Assembly: GCA_905197905.1 (NCBI GenBank)
Contig: CAJKAP010000007.1
Coordinates: 62,001 to 126,000, forward strand
Length of the DNA stretch: 64,000 nt
Direction: 5' to 3'
Source of the DNA: an uncultured Sutterella sp.
Lineage (GTDB): Bacteria > Pseudomonadota > Gammaproteobacteria > Burkholderiales > Burkholderiaceae_F
In this document: positions 48,972-57,665 of the stretch, piece after piece
Layout of the letters: the number at the start of each line of letters is the position of its first letter
Numbering within the stretch: the first letter of the stretch is position 1
Translations under genes and position numbers: made by a program
Notes under the pieces: generated by a model
What the model was told of the DNA's origin: nothing
Databases searched by the model: none
The model's input: only the letters and a program-made list of their open reading frames with translations

Positions 48972-49805
48972 CTATTCTTCGATTCGGATGGGAATCAGGA
49001 AGCGGCCAATGCCATCCAAAGGTTGCCCTTCTTTGTCTGAGAGACGCATTTCGTTGATGAGTAACGAGTCCCCTCGTTCCACAAAGCCCAATTTGCGCAA
49101 TGTTTCTTGAGCGGGGTGCTTGCCTTCTGCAATGGAGCGCATAGCAAAAGCATCCTTAACGCCACGGAAATGGAAAACGAAAGTTTTATTGAAAGTTAGT
49201 TTGACAACGGCATCGTTGACTGGAAGGTTGTAGCGCTTGAGGAGGCTCTCAGGGATAGCAAGTCCCCAAAAAAGTTCTGGCTTTCCACTACTGTTTCTCA
49301 CATAAAGGGCCGATTTTGTAATAGGTAGCCAGGCTAACCAATCATTGAGGATTTCATAGATGTGTTCATCTTTGATGAAGTCGCTCGTGTGAGAGTGAAA
49401 GAGAAAGTAGTAGGGCTCAGTGTTGGTAATTTCCCAGTCAGAAGTCTTGCAACTGTGCTCGTTAAACCAAGCACGAAAACGTTGATGTTCTTCTACGATG
49501 CTTTGCTGGCGAGCGATTTCGGCGGAAATTTTATCAATTTTTTCATCGAGTTCAACCACCGCTTCTTCAGGCGTTTTTTCAAGTAATGCCTGCATTTCTT
49601 TCACGCTGACGCCATAACTGCGCAAACGCAAGTATTCCAAAATACGACCAGATTGTTCAAAGCCGTAATAGCGATATCCGCTCTCGGAAGGTTGTACCAA
49701 AAGAAGCCCATTTTCTTCGTAGTGCTTGAGAAAGTCGGCTGATACACCAAGGTAGCGAGCAAAGTCACCGATACGATATTTTTTTAGATTGGGAGGAGGT
49801 GCCAT
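48972..49805 (-). CDS. MerR-family transcriptional regulator with effector-binding domain
   Basis: 277 residues. N-terminal MerR winged helix (YRIGDFARYLGVSADFLKHYEENGLLLV ... GYRYYGFEQSGRILEYLRLRSYGVSVKEM; residues about 10-85), a dimerising coiled coil (about 90-125), then a C-terminal domain of ~150 residues likely to bind a small ligand (BmrR/GyrI-like in position, not confirmed by motif). No metal-binding cysteine pattern of MerR/CueR. Target genes unknown; it is convergent with the porin and divergent from murB. Confidence 0.8.
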   Translation of the reverse strand: MAPPPNLKKYRIGDFARYLGVSADFLKHYEENGLLLVQPSESGYRYYGFEQSGRILEYLRLRSYGVSVKEMQALLEKTPEEAVVELDEKIDKISAEIARQQSIVEEHQRFRAWFNEHSCKTSDWEITNTEPYYFLFHSHTSDFIKDEHIYEILNDWLAWLPITKSALYVRNSSGKPELFWGLAIPESLLKRYNLPVNDAVVKLTFNKTFVFHFRGVKDAFAMRSIAEGKHPAQETLRKLGFVERGDSLLINEMRLSDKEGQPLDGIGRFLIPIRIEE

Positions 49806-50038
49806 GGTATTTAGGGAGGTGAGAAAAATTAGTCGAGAGCACTTTTTATTGTAGTGTGTTTTTGCAATAGCTATGTGTCAGACAACATGGCGAATCCCCT
49901 CTATTGGTAAGGAGAAAAAGCGATGTTGGTAAAAAATCAAAAGAAGGCGGTACAATGAAGAGTAGGGAGTCCCAACTCCACCCACCTTCACCCACAGGAG
50001 ATGGTGTATTGCTCCGAGCAACTGCACCATGAAAGCCT

Positions 50039-51061
50039 ATGACACTGCAGCACAACTTCTCTCTCGATGGTCTGACAACGTTTGGTTGCCGCTCTGAAGC
50101 ACAATACTTCGCGCGTGTGAGTACGCTTGAAGAATTGAAAGCCGCGCTCGTAGAAGCGCAAAGCTTGGGCATCAAGGTGCACCTCTTGGGCGGTGGTGCC
50201 AACACCATTGCTCGAGAACATATCCGTGGGTTGGTGCTCAAAATCGATATCAAAGGGTTTGACCTTCAACCGCATGGCGAAGAGGAAGCACTTGTGACGG
50301 TGGGCGCAGGCGAAGTCTTTGATGATGTGATTCGTCGCACGATTGAAGCGGGCTACAGTGGACTTGAAAATTTAAGCGCCATTCCTGGCACCGTGGGTGG
50401 GGCTGTGGTGCAAAATATTGGCGCCTATGGGGTGGAATTGGCTGAGCACTTCGTGAGTGTACGCGTCTGGGATCGTCAGTCTCAGTCTGAGCGTGTCTTA
50501 ACGCTCGAAGACTGCGACTTTGCTTATCGCCACAGTGTCTTCAAGATGCCCAAAGCCTCGCAGTGGGTGATTATCTCGGCAGTTCTTCGTGTGACGAAGC
50601 GTTTTAAACCCGTCATTGGCTACAAAGACGTCGAACAGGTCTTAGAGCGCGAAGGACTGAGTGCAGAAACTTTGACGCCCGCGAAGATGGCCGAAATTAT
50701 TCGCGAAATCCGTGCGCGAAAACTGCCCAATCCTGCTGAAATTGGAAACGCTGGGTCGTTCTTTACGAACCCCATCGTTAACAAGGTGCTTTGGAGGAAA
50801 GTTCTCACGACAACGCCAAGTCTTACTACTTACAAGATTGGTGGCGGTCGCATGAAGATTGCGGCAGCAAGCCTCATTGAAGCGGCGGGCTTCAAAGGGC
50901 AGAGGGCAGGCAATGTTGGCGTCTCGGATCGTCACGCACTGATTCTCGTTAATCATGGTGGCGCAACGGGCGAAGAAGTCCTGGTTTTTGCGCAGAGTAT
51001 TCAAAATAAAGTCGAAGCCCTCTATGGAGTGCGTTTGGCAATGGAACCCGTGGTGCTTTAA
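50039..51061 (+). CDS. murB: UDP-N-acetylenolpyruvoylglucosamine reductase
   Basis: 340 residues, type I MurB, FAD enzyme producing UDP-MurNAc for peptidoglycan. Seen: HNFSLDGLTTFGC start, LLGGGANTI, AGEVFDDVIRRTIEAGYSGLENLSAIPGTVGGAVVQNIGAYG split across the FAD-binding domain, YRHSVFK, and GNAGSFFTNPIV with the catalytic Ser. No strong Shine-Dalgarno before ATG 50039; TACAAT at 49951-49956 is a possible -10. Overlaps the next gene by one base (TAATG). Confidence 0.96.
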   Translation: MTLQHNFSLDGLTTFGCRSEAQYFARVSTLEELKAALVEAQSLGIKVHLLGGGANTIAREHIRGLVLKIDIKGFDLQPHGEEEALVTVGAGEVFDDVIRRTIEAGYSGLENLSAIPGTVGGAVVQNIGAYGVELAEHFVSVRVWDRQSQSERVLTLEDCDFAYRHSVFKMPKASQWVIISAVLRVTKRFKPVIGYKDVEQVLEREGLSAETLTPAKMAEIIREIRARKLPNPAEIGNAGSFFTNPIVNKVLWRKVLTTTPSLTTYKIGGGRMKIAAASLIEAAGFKGQRAGNVGVSDRHALILVNHGGATGEEVLVFAQSIQNKVEALYGVRLAMEPVVL

Positions 51062-51714
51062 TGTCGAAAAATACTGAACTTGGCATCGCACCGTGGAGCG
51101 TCGCCTCACTTGCGGAGGACACAATATCGCTTCTGGAAGACGCCTATTATTCCGAGTGGCGCCACGAAACCTTAGGGGACGATGCACTCGCTCGCAAGAT
51201 TGCGCGCTACTTTTGCGCACACCTTGCCAATCAAACCAACTTGTCAGACATTTATCTATACTGTGGCAGGTTTGCAGGCGTGGTACTTGCTCGCATCCAC
51301 AGTCAGCCCATTACGTTAAAGTTGCCACCCGAGTATGATGAGGCAGCGCTTGAAGCGGAAATCAAAGCAACCGAGCTCGGGCGCAAATCGATTTTTCTGT
51401 GTCAGACGATTTTTAAGTTGAACGAAACGCTTCGCCAGAATGCCGCACAAAATGGTCGCGTCTTTGATGCGGAACTCCTTTTCCTTTTTGTGGCAAAAAG
51501 ACACCGTCGTGGTGGTTTAGGAAGGCAAATGGTCAAATACATGCAAGGAAGCATGGAAAGGGCTGGCGCGAAAAATTTCTGCCTTTTCACCGACACGAAT
51601 TGCAATTGGCAGTACTACATGAAGGCGCCCTGGGTGAAAGAAGGGGAATTGCCTTGGCCAGAGGTTGAAGGTATGGCGGGTGGACGCGAAATGATGTTTT
51701 CCAGAACGCTCTAA
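51061..51714 (+). CDS. GNAT-family N-acetyltransferase
   Basis: 217 residues. The C-terminal half has the GNAT acetyl-CoA motif (LLFLFVAKRHRRGGLGRQMVKYMQ, residues about 139-162, with the R-R-G-G-L-G P-loop) and the following strand/helix (KNFCLFTDTNCNWQYYMK). Substrate unknown. Start ATG overlaps the murB stop by 1 bp, so translation is coupled to murB. Confidence 0.82.
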   Translation: MSKNTELGIAPWSVASLAEDTISLLEDAYYSEWRHETLGDDALARKIARYFCAHLANQTNLSDIYLYCGRFAGVVLARIHSQPITLKLPPEYDEAALEAEIKATELGRKSIFLCQTIFKLNETLRQNAAQNGRVFDAELLFLFVAKRHRRGGLGRQMVKYMQGSMERAGAKNFCLFTDTNCNWQYYMKAPWVKEGELPWPEVEGMAGGREMMFSRTL

Positions 51715-51727
51715 AAAATCTAGGGAC

Positions 51728-51763
51728 AAAAAAAGCACAACCATTTCGGATTGTGCTTTTTTT
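51728..51763. terminator. Bidirectional terminator GNAT gene/rpsT
   Basis: AAAAAAGCACAA-type arms (51728-51740 / 51751-51763) with poly-A before and poly-T after; 13 bp beyond the acetyltransferase and 44 bp beyond rpsT. Confidence 0.92.
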
Positions 51764-51807
51764 GATTAGGGAGACGATGTGTCATCTCCCTCAATCACTC
51801 CGGCTAA

Positions 51808-52071
51808 TTAGGCCATGGCCTTGATAGCGGCGGAGAGACGGCTCTTATGACGAGCAGCAGCATTAGCGTGGAGAACGCCCTTGCTCTTCATCGTGTCGAT
51901 CACGGATTCAGCGCGAACGAAAGCTTCCTTAGCGGCAGCCTTGTCACCGGCGACGATGAACTTGCGCACAGCCTTGATGGCGGTACGGTACTGGCTGCGC
52001 TGGGCAGCGAGGTGAGAGTTACGAGCAACGTTCTGACGAGCGCGTTTGCGAGCTTGCTTAGTATTGGCCAT
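51808..52071 (-). CDS. rpsT: 30S ribosomal protein S20
   Basis: 87 residues, MANTKQARKRARQNVARNSH N-terminus and KGVLHANAAARHKSRLSAAI C-terminus are diagnostic of S20, a primary 16S rRNA binder. AAAGGA upstream of ATG 52071. Divergent from murJ, as in many Burkholderiales. Confidence 0.98.
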   Translation of the reverse strand: MANTKQARKRARQNVARNSHLAAQRSQYRTAIKAVRKFIVAGDKAAAKEAFVRAESVIDTMKSKGVLHANAAARHKSRLSAAIKAMA

Positions 52072-52474
52072 TTTGTAAAATTCCTTTGCCTTTAAAAGAG
52101 GTTAACAGTCGGCGTCGAGAAAATGAATGATCCCTCAACTTTGAGAGATCTCTCATGGGTCCATCTCGGTGTGCCCGATGACCTGAGGATGCATCGGAGA
52201 CGCCGCCTACCGACTTTCTGTCGAGCAAGAACAGAAAACGTTGGCAATGCGGTTTTTAGCTGTTGACACCAAAGACTTCGCTAGGGTTTTCGAGTGAATC
52301 ACTTCAAGCCACTCTCAGTCTTTCGTGAGACCGGAACGAAAGGAGAGAAGCCTTCAATGAAATGACACATCTCAGAAAGCTCTTGACTATATCAAATTTC
52401 CAAGCTCCTTGGGGCTTTTGGAGTAAAATTTTTTCTTTAATGTTTATCCGCTTCTTTCCTACGGATCTTTTTCC
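52072..52474. other. Structured divergent region rpsT/murJ
   Basis: 403 bp, no gene. Several pairing elements: a 14-bp perfect palindrome TGAGAGATCTCTCA (52142-52155); CCGATG (52175-52180)/CATCGG (52192-52197); and a longer-range pairing AGTCGGCGTC (52107-52116) with GACG (52199-52202) plus CCGACT (52210-52215). These fall in the presumed rpsT 5' leader and could form a folded leader RNA. Near murJ, CCAAG/CTTGG (52400-52413 region) and TAAAAT (52424-52429) are seen. Confidence 0.4.
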
Positions 52475-54007
52475 ATGTCTTTGCTGAAATCTTCGGCGAC
52501 GGTTTCGAGTCTCACCTTAGTGAGTCGTGTAACCGGCGTTATCCGTGATATGTTGATCGCCCGCTACTTTGGGGCGAGTGCCGAAACGGACGCGTTCTAT
52601 GCCGCTTTCCGACTCCCGAATATGTTGCGCCGTCTTTTCGCTGAGGGCGCCTTTCAGCAAGCCTTTGTCCCGATGTTGGCTGACGTGAAAGAAAAGGGGA
52701 GTGACGCGGAGTGCCAAGATTTCATTCACCATGTGCTCACGATGCTCGCGATGGCGGTTTTTGCCGCGAGCGTTTTGGGGGTGCTCGCTTCGCCCTTGCT
52801 CGTCTGGGCTATTGCGGGCGGGCTTTCCTCGAACCCTGAAGCGTTTGATTTGGCCGTAGCCTTAACGCGCTTCATGTTCCCCTATATCGCCTTTATGTCG
52901 CTTGTGGCCTTCGCTGCGGCGATTTTGAACACGTGGCGTCGTTTTGCGATTCCTGCCGTTACCCCAGTGCTACTCAATTTGAGTTTCATTGGTTGCTCAA
53001 TTGTCTTAGCTCCACGCATGAGTGAACCGATTTGGGCGCTCGCCATCGCGGTCATCTTGGGTGGTATTTTGCAGTTGGGTACGCAAATTGTGGCTCTTTG
53101 GCGCTTAGGGATCCGCTTTAAGTTTGTGAGTCCTAAAAAAGCCTATGGCGACAGCAATGTGCGTCGCGTCATGAAACTGATGATTCCTGCGCTTTTTGGC
53201 GTGGGTGTAGCACAGCTCTCGATTTTGATTAACACTAATATCGCTTCGCACTTAGAGCATGGCGCCGTGACGTGGCTTAACTACGCAGACCGTTTGATGG
53301 AATTTCCTACGGCGCTTTTGGGCGTCGCGCTTGGCACCGTGCTTCTCCCTGGGCTCTCTCGCGCTTATGCGCAAGGCGATACCGCGCGCTACAACCATCT
53401 GCTTGACCGCGCTCTGCGCCTGGTGGTTTTAGTGGGGATTCCGGCGGCAGTGGGGCTTTGGCTTACAGCGGACGCGCTCGTCGCCTTCCTCTTTCAAGGG
53501 AAACAGTTTTTGCCTAGCGACGTGCATCAGACCGCTTTGGCCGTTGTGGGGTATAGCGTGGGTCTCTTAGGGCTCATTGCCCTCAAGATTGTGGCTCCAG
53601 CTTTTTATGCCCGTAAAGACATTCGCACCCCAGTGCGTGTGGCCTGCTGGAGCTTGGTGTGCGTACAGTTAGTGAACTTAATTTCTGTACCACTTTTTTC
53701 GCAAGCAGGGCTCGCGCTCTCTGTTGGGATTGGAAGCCTCTTTAATGCAGGAACGTTGCTATTTTTCCTTCGTAAGCGCGATATTTATACGCCACAAGCG
53801 GGCTGGGTTCGCTACTTAGCACGTATTACCGTTGCGACACTCGTGATGGGCGGGGCGCTCTACTGGGGACAGTTGGGCTACGACTGGACAACGCTAGCTT
53901 GGAGCATGCGCGCAGTGGGCGTTGCCGTGATGGTTCTGGGAGCCGCTGTCGTTTACTTTGGTCTCCTTTTTGCCATGGGTTGGCGACTTAAAGAAATTCG
54001 CGGCTAA
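52475..54007 (+). CDS. murJ: Lipid II flippase MurJ
   Basis: 510-residue MOP-superfamily membrane protein with about 14 helices. N-terminal SATVSSLTLVSRVTGVIRDMLIARYFGASAETDAFYAAFRLP region (residues about 8-50, with the conserved RxxGxxRD pattern) and NMLRRLFAEGAFQQAFVP are the MurJ/MviN signature. Flips lipid II to the periplasm for peptidoglycan synthesis. Confidence 0.96.
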   Translation: MSLLKSSATVSSLTLVSRVTGVIRDMLIARYFGASAETDAFYAAFRLPNMLRRLFAEGAFQQAFVPMLADVKEKGSDAECQDFIHHVLTMLAMAVFAASVLGVLASPLLVWAIAGGLSSNPEAFDLAVALTRFMFPYIAFMSLVAFAAAILNTWRRFAIPAVTPVLLNLSFIGCSIVLAPRMSEPIWALAIAVILGGILQLGTQIVALWRLGIRFKFVSPKKAYGDSNVRRVMKLMIPALFGVGVAQLSILINTNIASHLEHGAVTWLNYADRLMEFPTALLGVALGTVLLPGLSRAYAQGDTARYNHLLDRALRLVVLVGIPAAVGLWLTADALVAFLFQGKQFLPSDVHQTALAVVGYSVGLLGLIALKIVAPAFYARKDIRTPVRVACWSLVCVQLVNLISVPLFSQAGLALSVGIGSLFNAGTLLFFLRKRDIYTPQAGWVRYLARITVATLVMGGALYWGQLGYDWTTLAWSMRAVGVAVMVLGAAVVYFGLLFAMGWRLKEIRG

Positions 54008-54028
54008 GAAAGTGAAAACGCCATAACA

Positions 54029-54056
54029 AAAGAGCACGACTTCTGTCGTGCTCTTT
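54029..54056. terminator. Bidirectional terminator after murJ
   Basis: AAAGAGCACGAC / GTCGTGCTCTTT, perfect 12-bp stem with TTCT loop; 21 bp after murJ and 19 bp beyond the convergent stop at 54076. Confidence 0.92.
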
Positions 54057-54075
54057 GCGTCTCTGGTATTCGAGT

Positions 54076-54372
54076 TTAGTTCGAGCCATCCGATTCGTGA
54101 TCAACGCCTTCAGCTTCATAATTAAAAGGCATTTCGTCAGGCCAGGCGATCAAGGCATCTTCTTCCATGGTTTCGAGTGCCTCAGCACCAAGATAGGCGG
54201 TGTTAACCGCGTAATTGAGCTTCGCGTACACATGCAAAAGCTTATTTTTGAGCACATCTTCTGCGTCTTCCAGGTCGCCATTGTCGAGCATCTCAACCGC
54301 TTCGCCGAGCGCTTCGTAGGCGTCTGTTAACGTGGCAGAAAACCAATCTTTATCAATTTGATCGTGGCTCAT
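54076..54372 (-). CDS. Small acidic protein of unknown function
   Basis: 98 residues, predicted helical and strongly acidic (e.g. ALGEAVEMLDNGDLEDAEDVL; C-terminus YEAEGVDHESDGSN), no cysteine, signal or membrane segment. The N-terminal two-thirds resemble a helical hairpin. I recognise no family. It has its own terminator and, 25 bp upstream, a perfect palindrome CGGTATATACCG (54397-54408) that doubles as a -10-like element on the minus strand. Confidence 0.7.
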   Translation of the reverse strand: MSHDQIDKDWFSATLTDAYEALGEAVEMLDNGDLEDAEDVLKNKLLHVYAKLNYAVNTAYLGAEALETMEEDALIAWPDEMPFNYEAEGVDHESDGSN

Positions 54373-54459
54373 GTGAGTGGAACCTCAAAAAAGTGGCGGT
54401 ATATACCGAAATTGTCGCCATCATTGTAGCGAAAAACATTCAACGAAATCAGTTCGAGT

Positions 54460-55065
54460 TTAATCCTGCTTTTGCGCTTTCGCCATGCCTTCATCAACGA
54501 GCTTTTGGTAGTGCTGATTCAGCTCTTCCGCGTATTCGCGTTGAATTTGCTGGCGAGGAACACCTACCGAGGTGCGCACGCGCTCTCTAAGACCCAACTT
54601 CCATTCGTCTTGGAGTTGATATAAGTACTGCTGACGTTCTTTTTGATCAAGGCGGTGTCCCAGCTCAAACTCGCGCGCGAGAATAGCGTTTCGCACACGG
54701 TCTTTGTATTTTTTAGCGTTTTCAGCAAGGAGTTGGCGACGACGTTTGAATTTATTGAGCTCTTTTCGTTCGTCTCGCCCTCTAAGCGTAGGGCGAACGA
54801 CGTGATTGGTGAATGAACTCACTTCTTCAATCAGGTCGAGTGCAGCTTGTTTATCTTGCTTAGCAATATTAATGATTTCTTCGAGTGCGCCGTTCCCTTG
54901 TTCTCTGATGCGGTCCAAGTTGGGTTCTTTTGGGAGCTGATTGATGACCTTGAGTAGCCAGTGTTTCTTAATGGGGCCGGTCTCTTCGAGCAAGATGTCA
55001 ATCGCATCTCTAAGACGGGCGCCGTCTACAGCAAGACCGAGATTTTTCGCTGGAAGTTGTGCCAT
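54460..55065 (-). CDS. Conserved helical protein, paralogue A of a tandem pair
   Basis: 201 residues from ATG 55065 (AGGA 8 bp upstream; the preceding GTG 55068 is an alternative). Soluble, charged, predicted mostly alpha-helical. Homologous along its length to the next gene: both share an L-VD--RL start, an (A)QD---AL-LIE segment near residue 75, a YKDRVRNAILAREFELGHRL versus FKRRLHNVIKVGEYELGRKM block, ER(Q/K)--Y----(D/N)EW---L-ER, and a final (E/F)-EELNQHYQ / EKELNEYYQ motif. No known domain recognised. Confidence 0.75.
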   Translation of the reverse strand: MAQLPAKNLGLAVDGARLRDAIDILLEETGPIKKHWLLKVINQLPKEPNLDRIREQGNGALEEIINIAKQDKQAALDLIEEVSSFTNHVVRPTLRGRDERKELNKFKRRRQLLAENAKKYKDRVRNAILAREFELGHRLDQKERQQYLYQLQDEWKLGLRERVRTSVGVPRQQIQREYAEELNQHYQKLVDEGMAKAQKQD

Positions 55066-55176
55066 CACGATTCCTAATGCATTTAACAGTATAGAGTGAG
55101 TATATACCGTCTCTTGACGCTAAGTAAAGCGAAGAGCACAACCTCCAAAGGAAGACTAAGCGGTTAATCGGTAACG

Positions 55177-55764
55177 TTAGGCCTTGCCAGTCGTGGGCTT
55201 GAGGAGCTCGGCCTGTGTTTGATAGTACTCATTGAGCTCCTTTTCAAACTCATCAAAAACCTTTGCGCGATGGAGTCCTTCAACGTTAGCCAAGCGCTCT
55301 TGCAAGGTAGCGCGCCATTCGTTTTTCTTTTTCGTCACGTAGTTTTTGCGCTCAAGAGGCGTCATCTTGCGCCCGAGTTCGTATTCACCCACCTTGATCA
55401 CGTTGTGCAGACGGCGCTTAAACTGCGTGGCACGTTCTAGTAGCGTGGCGTGAAGTCGCATGGCAGGCGGGATCCTTCCGTTCTCAATACTGTCGGCATC
55501 GCGAAGCACGTTCTCAGCACGGATTTTCTCAGCCGCCTCGATCAACTCCAAGGCCGACTCTGAGTCCTGTTGCGCCAGACTGTATAACTCAATTAAGGGT
55601 TCGAGTTTTTCATCAAGACCTGAAGGGGCAGAACAGGTCTCGATCGCTTTTCTCACAGTGGCACTGCAAGCAGGACCCAGAGTAGGATTGGTGAGCATCG
55701 CCACAGCGAGTTTGAGGCGATACGTATCGACGTTGAGGTTGGGTTTTTTAACAGTGATTTTCAT
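55177..55764 (-). CDS. Conserved helical protein, paralogue B of a tandem pair
   Basis: 195 residues from ATG 55764, chosen because AGGA precedes it and the open frame further upstream (to 55899) reads as hydrophobic AT-rich filler overlapping the promoter region. N-terminus MKITVKKPNLNVDTYRLKLA. Clear full-length relative of the downstream gene (111 bp apart): same order of motifs, including EYELGRKMTPLERKNYVTKK-NEW and EFEKELNEYYQ. Basic/acidic amphipathic helices suggest a nucleic-acid or protein-binding role, but no family is recognised. Confidence 0.75.
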   Translation of the reverse strand: MKITVKKPNLNVDTYRLKLAVAMLTNPTLGPACSATVRKAIETCSAPSGLDEKLEPLIELYSLAQQDSESALELIEAAEKIRAENVLRDADSIENGRIPPAMRLHATLLERATQFKRRLHNVIKVGEYELGRKMTPLERKNYVTKKKNEWRATLQERLANVEGLHRAKVFDEFEKELNEYYQTQAELLKPTTGKA

Positions 55765-56150
55765 GGTCAAAGTTCCTATCAGATAAAGGTTAAAAATCAA
55801 AAAAAGAGGAGAAGTAACATGAACACTGTAGAGGTTATACACAAACTGTTCATAACGACTACAAAACAGAGTATATAACCAGTGTAGAAGAAAAAGCAAT
55901 AGGCTTTTTTCGAGGCGGGATCGTTTGGAGAAAAAAGTGGGAGAAAAAACGCGAAAAAAGAGAGGGCGTTAGGGTGAAAAAGAAAAGCGAATTTTCTCCT
56001 CTTAGAGAAACCTTGAAACTGCTGATAACACTAAGGATTGAATAAGGTCAAAAAAAGCGTAATTTTCCTGTGGAAAGTGTGGAGAAAAAGATGCACAATG
56101 ACGGATCTGGAAAAAGTGATCAGTATTTTCCCTAATGAAGAAAAATAACA
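55765..56150. other. Divergent region paralogue B / MFS gene with inverted repeat
   Basis: 386 bp. Around the likely paralogue B promoter lies an inverted repeat GGTTATA (55832-55838) / TATAACC (55874-55880), flanked by ACACT (55822-55826) and AGTGT (55881-55885); TATAACC on the minus strand can serve as -10. The rest (55900-56150) is A/G-rich and AT-rich with no gene; no clear MFS promoter was identified. Confidence 0.4.
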
Positions 56151-57350
56151 ATGTCTTTCTCGCAATCTTTTGAACAATTTATTCCTCGAGAAGAGCGCAC
56201 CTGGAACCGCCTGGCGGTGAGTCTCGGGATGTTTATTCTGGGGACGATTTTCGCTAGTTGGGCCTCGCGTATCCCGGATATTAAGCATTTCCTCAATTTG
56301 AGCGATGCGCAATTGGGCTTTGCACTTTTCGCGGCACCAATTGGTCAGATCCCATCGATGCTCGTGACGCCGATGTTGGTGAAGCGTTTTGGCTCGCGTG
56401 CCATCGTGACGACCGCGATGCTCTGCTATCCGATCATGCTCGTCTCGCTCGGCTTCGTGCAAAGCGTGCACCAACTCTTCCTTGTGCTCATCAGCTTTGG
56501 CGTTTTCAATAGCATGCTGAGTATTTCGGTGAACGCACAGGCTGTGGGGGTAGAAAACCTCTACGGGCGCTCGATTATGGCGAAGTTCCACGGTTGCTGG
56601 TCGCTGGGTGGTGTGATCGGTGGTCTCTTTGGTGGCATGATGGCGGGGTTGGATGTTTCGCCTCGCTGGCACTTCGTCTGCATTTTGCTGTTGGCCTTTG
56701 CTAGCGCAAACTTTGCTTGGCGTCACTTGATGAAAACGGACCCCTTGCCCAACGTGGCGCATACGGGGCTTACGCGTCACCGCTGGATGAAGCCAGATAT
56801 TCTTCTTGTGATTTTGGGGATTATCGGCTTTGGTTCCATGGCAGTGGAAGGCTCGATGTACGACTGGAATTCGGTCTACTTTGTTTCCGTTCTTCACGAA
56901 GAAGGCTTCTCCGCTCGCCTGGGCTACTTGGTCTGTATGATAGCTATGGTCTCGGCGCGCTTTATTGCGGACGGCTTCATTAACCGTTATGGCGAAGTGT
57001 TTGTGCTCCGTGTTTCTTCGGTGTCGATGACAATTGGGCTTGCGATGCTCGTTGCGTTCCCCACGCTCATTCCTGCCATGATCGGTAGTGCTTTTGTGGG
57101 CTTTGGGATGGCAGCCGTGGTGCCGATTTGCTTCTCAATGGCAGGTCGCTCGACGCTTGTCTCCGCATCGACCGCTATTTCGATGGTGACCGCCATTTCC
57201 TTCTTGGGCTTCTTGATGGGGCCGCCGGTGATTGGCACAATGTCTGAACACATCGGTTTGCGCGGCGCATTTGCCGTGGTGATGGGCGCTCCGATTATTG
57301 TGGTGCTCCTCTCGGCGAAGTTGAAAAAGATCGCTCCGAAGAAGCATTAA
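56151..57350 (+). CDS. MFS transporter, YbjJ-like
   Basis: 399 residues with about 12 membrane helices. N-terminus WNRLAVSLGMFILGTIFASWASRIPDIKHFLNLSDAQLG (residues about 18-56) has the ASWxxRIPxIK...L..S...LG pattern of the YbjJ subgroup of MFS proteins; FGSMAVEGSMYDWNSVYF is the matching central helix motif. Substrate unknown (sugar- or drug-like in related proteins). Single gene with its own terminator. Confidence 0.85.
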   Translation: MSFSQSFEQFIPREERTWNRLAVSLGMFILGTIFASWASRIPDIKHFLNLSDAQLGFALFAAPIGQIPSMLVTPMLVKRFGSRAIVTTAMLCYPIMLVSLGFVQSVHQLFLVLISFGVFNSMLSISVNAQAVGVENLYGRSIMAKFHGCWSLGGVIGGLFGGMMAGLDVSPRWHFVCILLLAFASANFAWRHLMKTDPLPNVAHTGLTRHRWMKPDILLVILGIIGFGSMAVEGSMYDWNSVYFVSVLHEEGFSARLGYLVCMIAMVSARFIADGFINRYGEVFVLRVSSVSMTIGLAMLVAFPTLIPAMIGSAFVGFGMAAVVPICFSMAGRSTLVSASTAISMVTAISFLGFLMGPPVIGTMSEHIGLRGAFAVVMGAPIIVVLLSAKLKKIAPKKH

Positions 57351-57373
57351 GTCAAAAAGCGCTTTAACGAAAG

Positions 57374-57407
57374 AAGAGTTCGGTTCACGCCGGACTCTTT
57401 TTTTTGG
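57374..57407 (+). terminator. Terminator of MFS gene
   Basis: AAGAGTTCGG (57374-57383) / CCGGACTCTT (57390-57399) with 6-nt loop followed by TTTTTT. Confidence 0.88.
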
Positions 57408-57601
57408 CTCTGGAAATTTGAAAAGAGGCTAGCTAGTCTCATTTCTTTTGTGGCTTCATGGCTTTGCTTTCGGAAAGCCTTCTCTTCAAGCTTTCTTCTT
57501 TGCTCGAGCTTTAGAGCGTCTCCTCAGTGTGTGTTTTCACTAGCACAAAACTTTCTTCCTTCACGTGCATAGGTGTGCATAGGGCTTTTTTCGGCACAAG
57601 A

Positions 57602-57634
57602 AAAAACTCCCGCAATTCTTGAGAACTGCGGGAG
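57602..57634 (-). terminator. Terminator of metQ-like gene
   Basis: On the minus strand CTCCCGCAGTTCT pairs with AGAATTGCGGGAG (one G-U) and is followed by TTTTTT; 32 bp beyond the stop at 57666. Confidence 0.9.
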
Positions 57635-57665
57635 CATCCACGGAGAAAGTGTGGAGGATTCTAAA

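Larger units (their letters stand above)
57351..57665. other. Convergent intergenic region with two terminators
   Basis: 315 bp between convergent genes; apart from the two terminators listed separately (57374-57405 and 57607-57634) it is T-rich with short direct repeats of the type CTTTCTTC, and no gene is seen. Confidence 0.5.

Noticed and set aside
50030..50110. Short upstream reading frame overlapping the murB start
   Set aside because: ATG at 50030 gives a 24-codon frame out of phase with murB with no ribosome binding site; probably chance.
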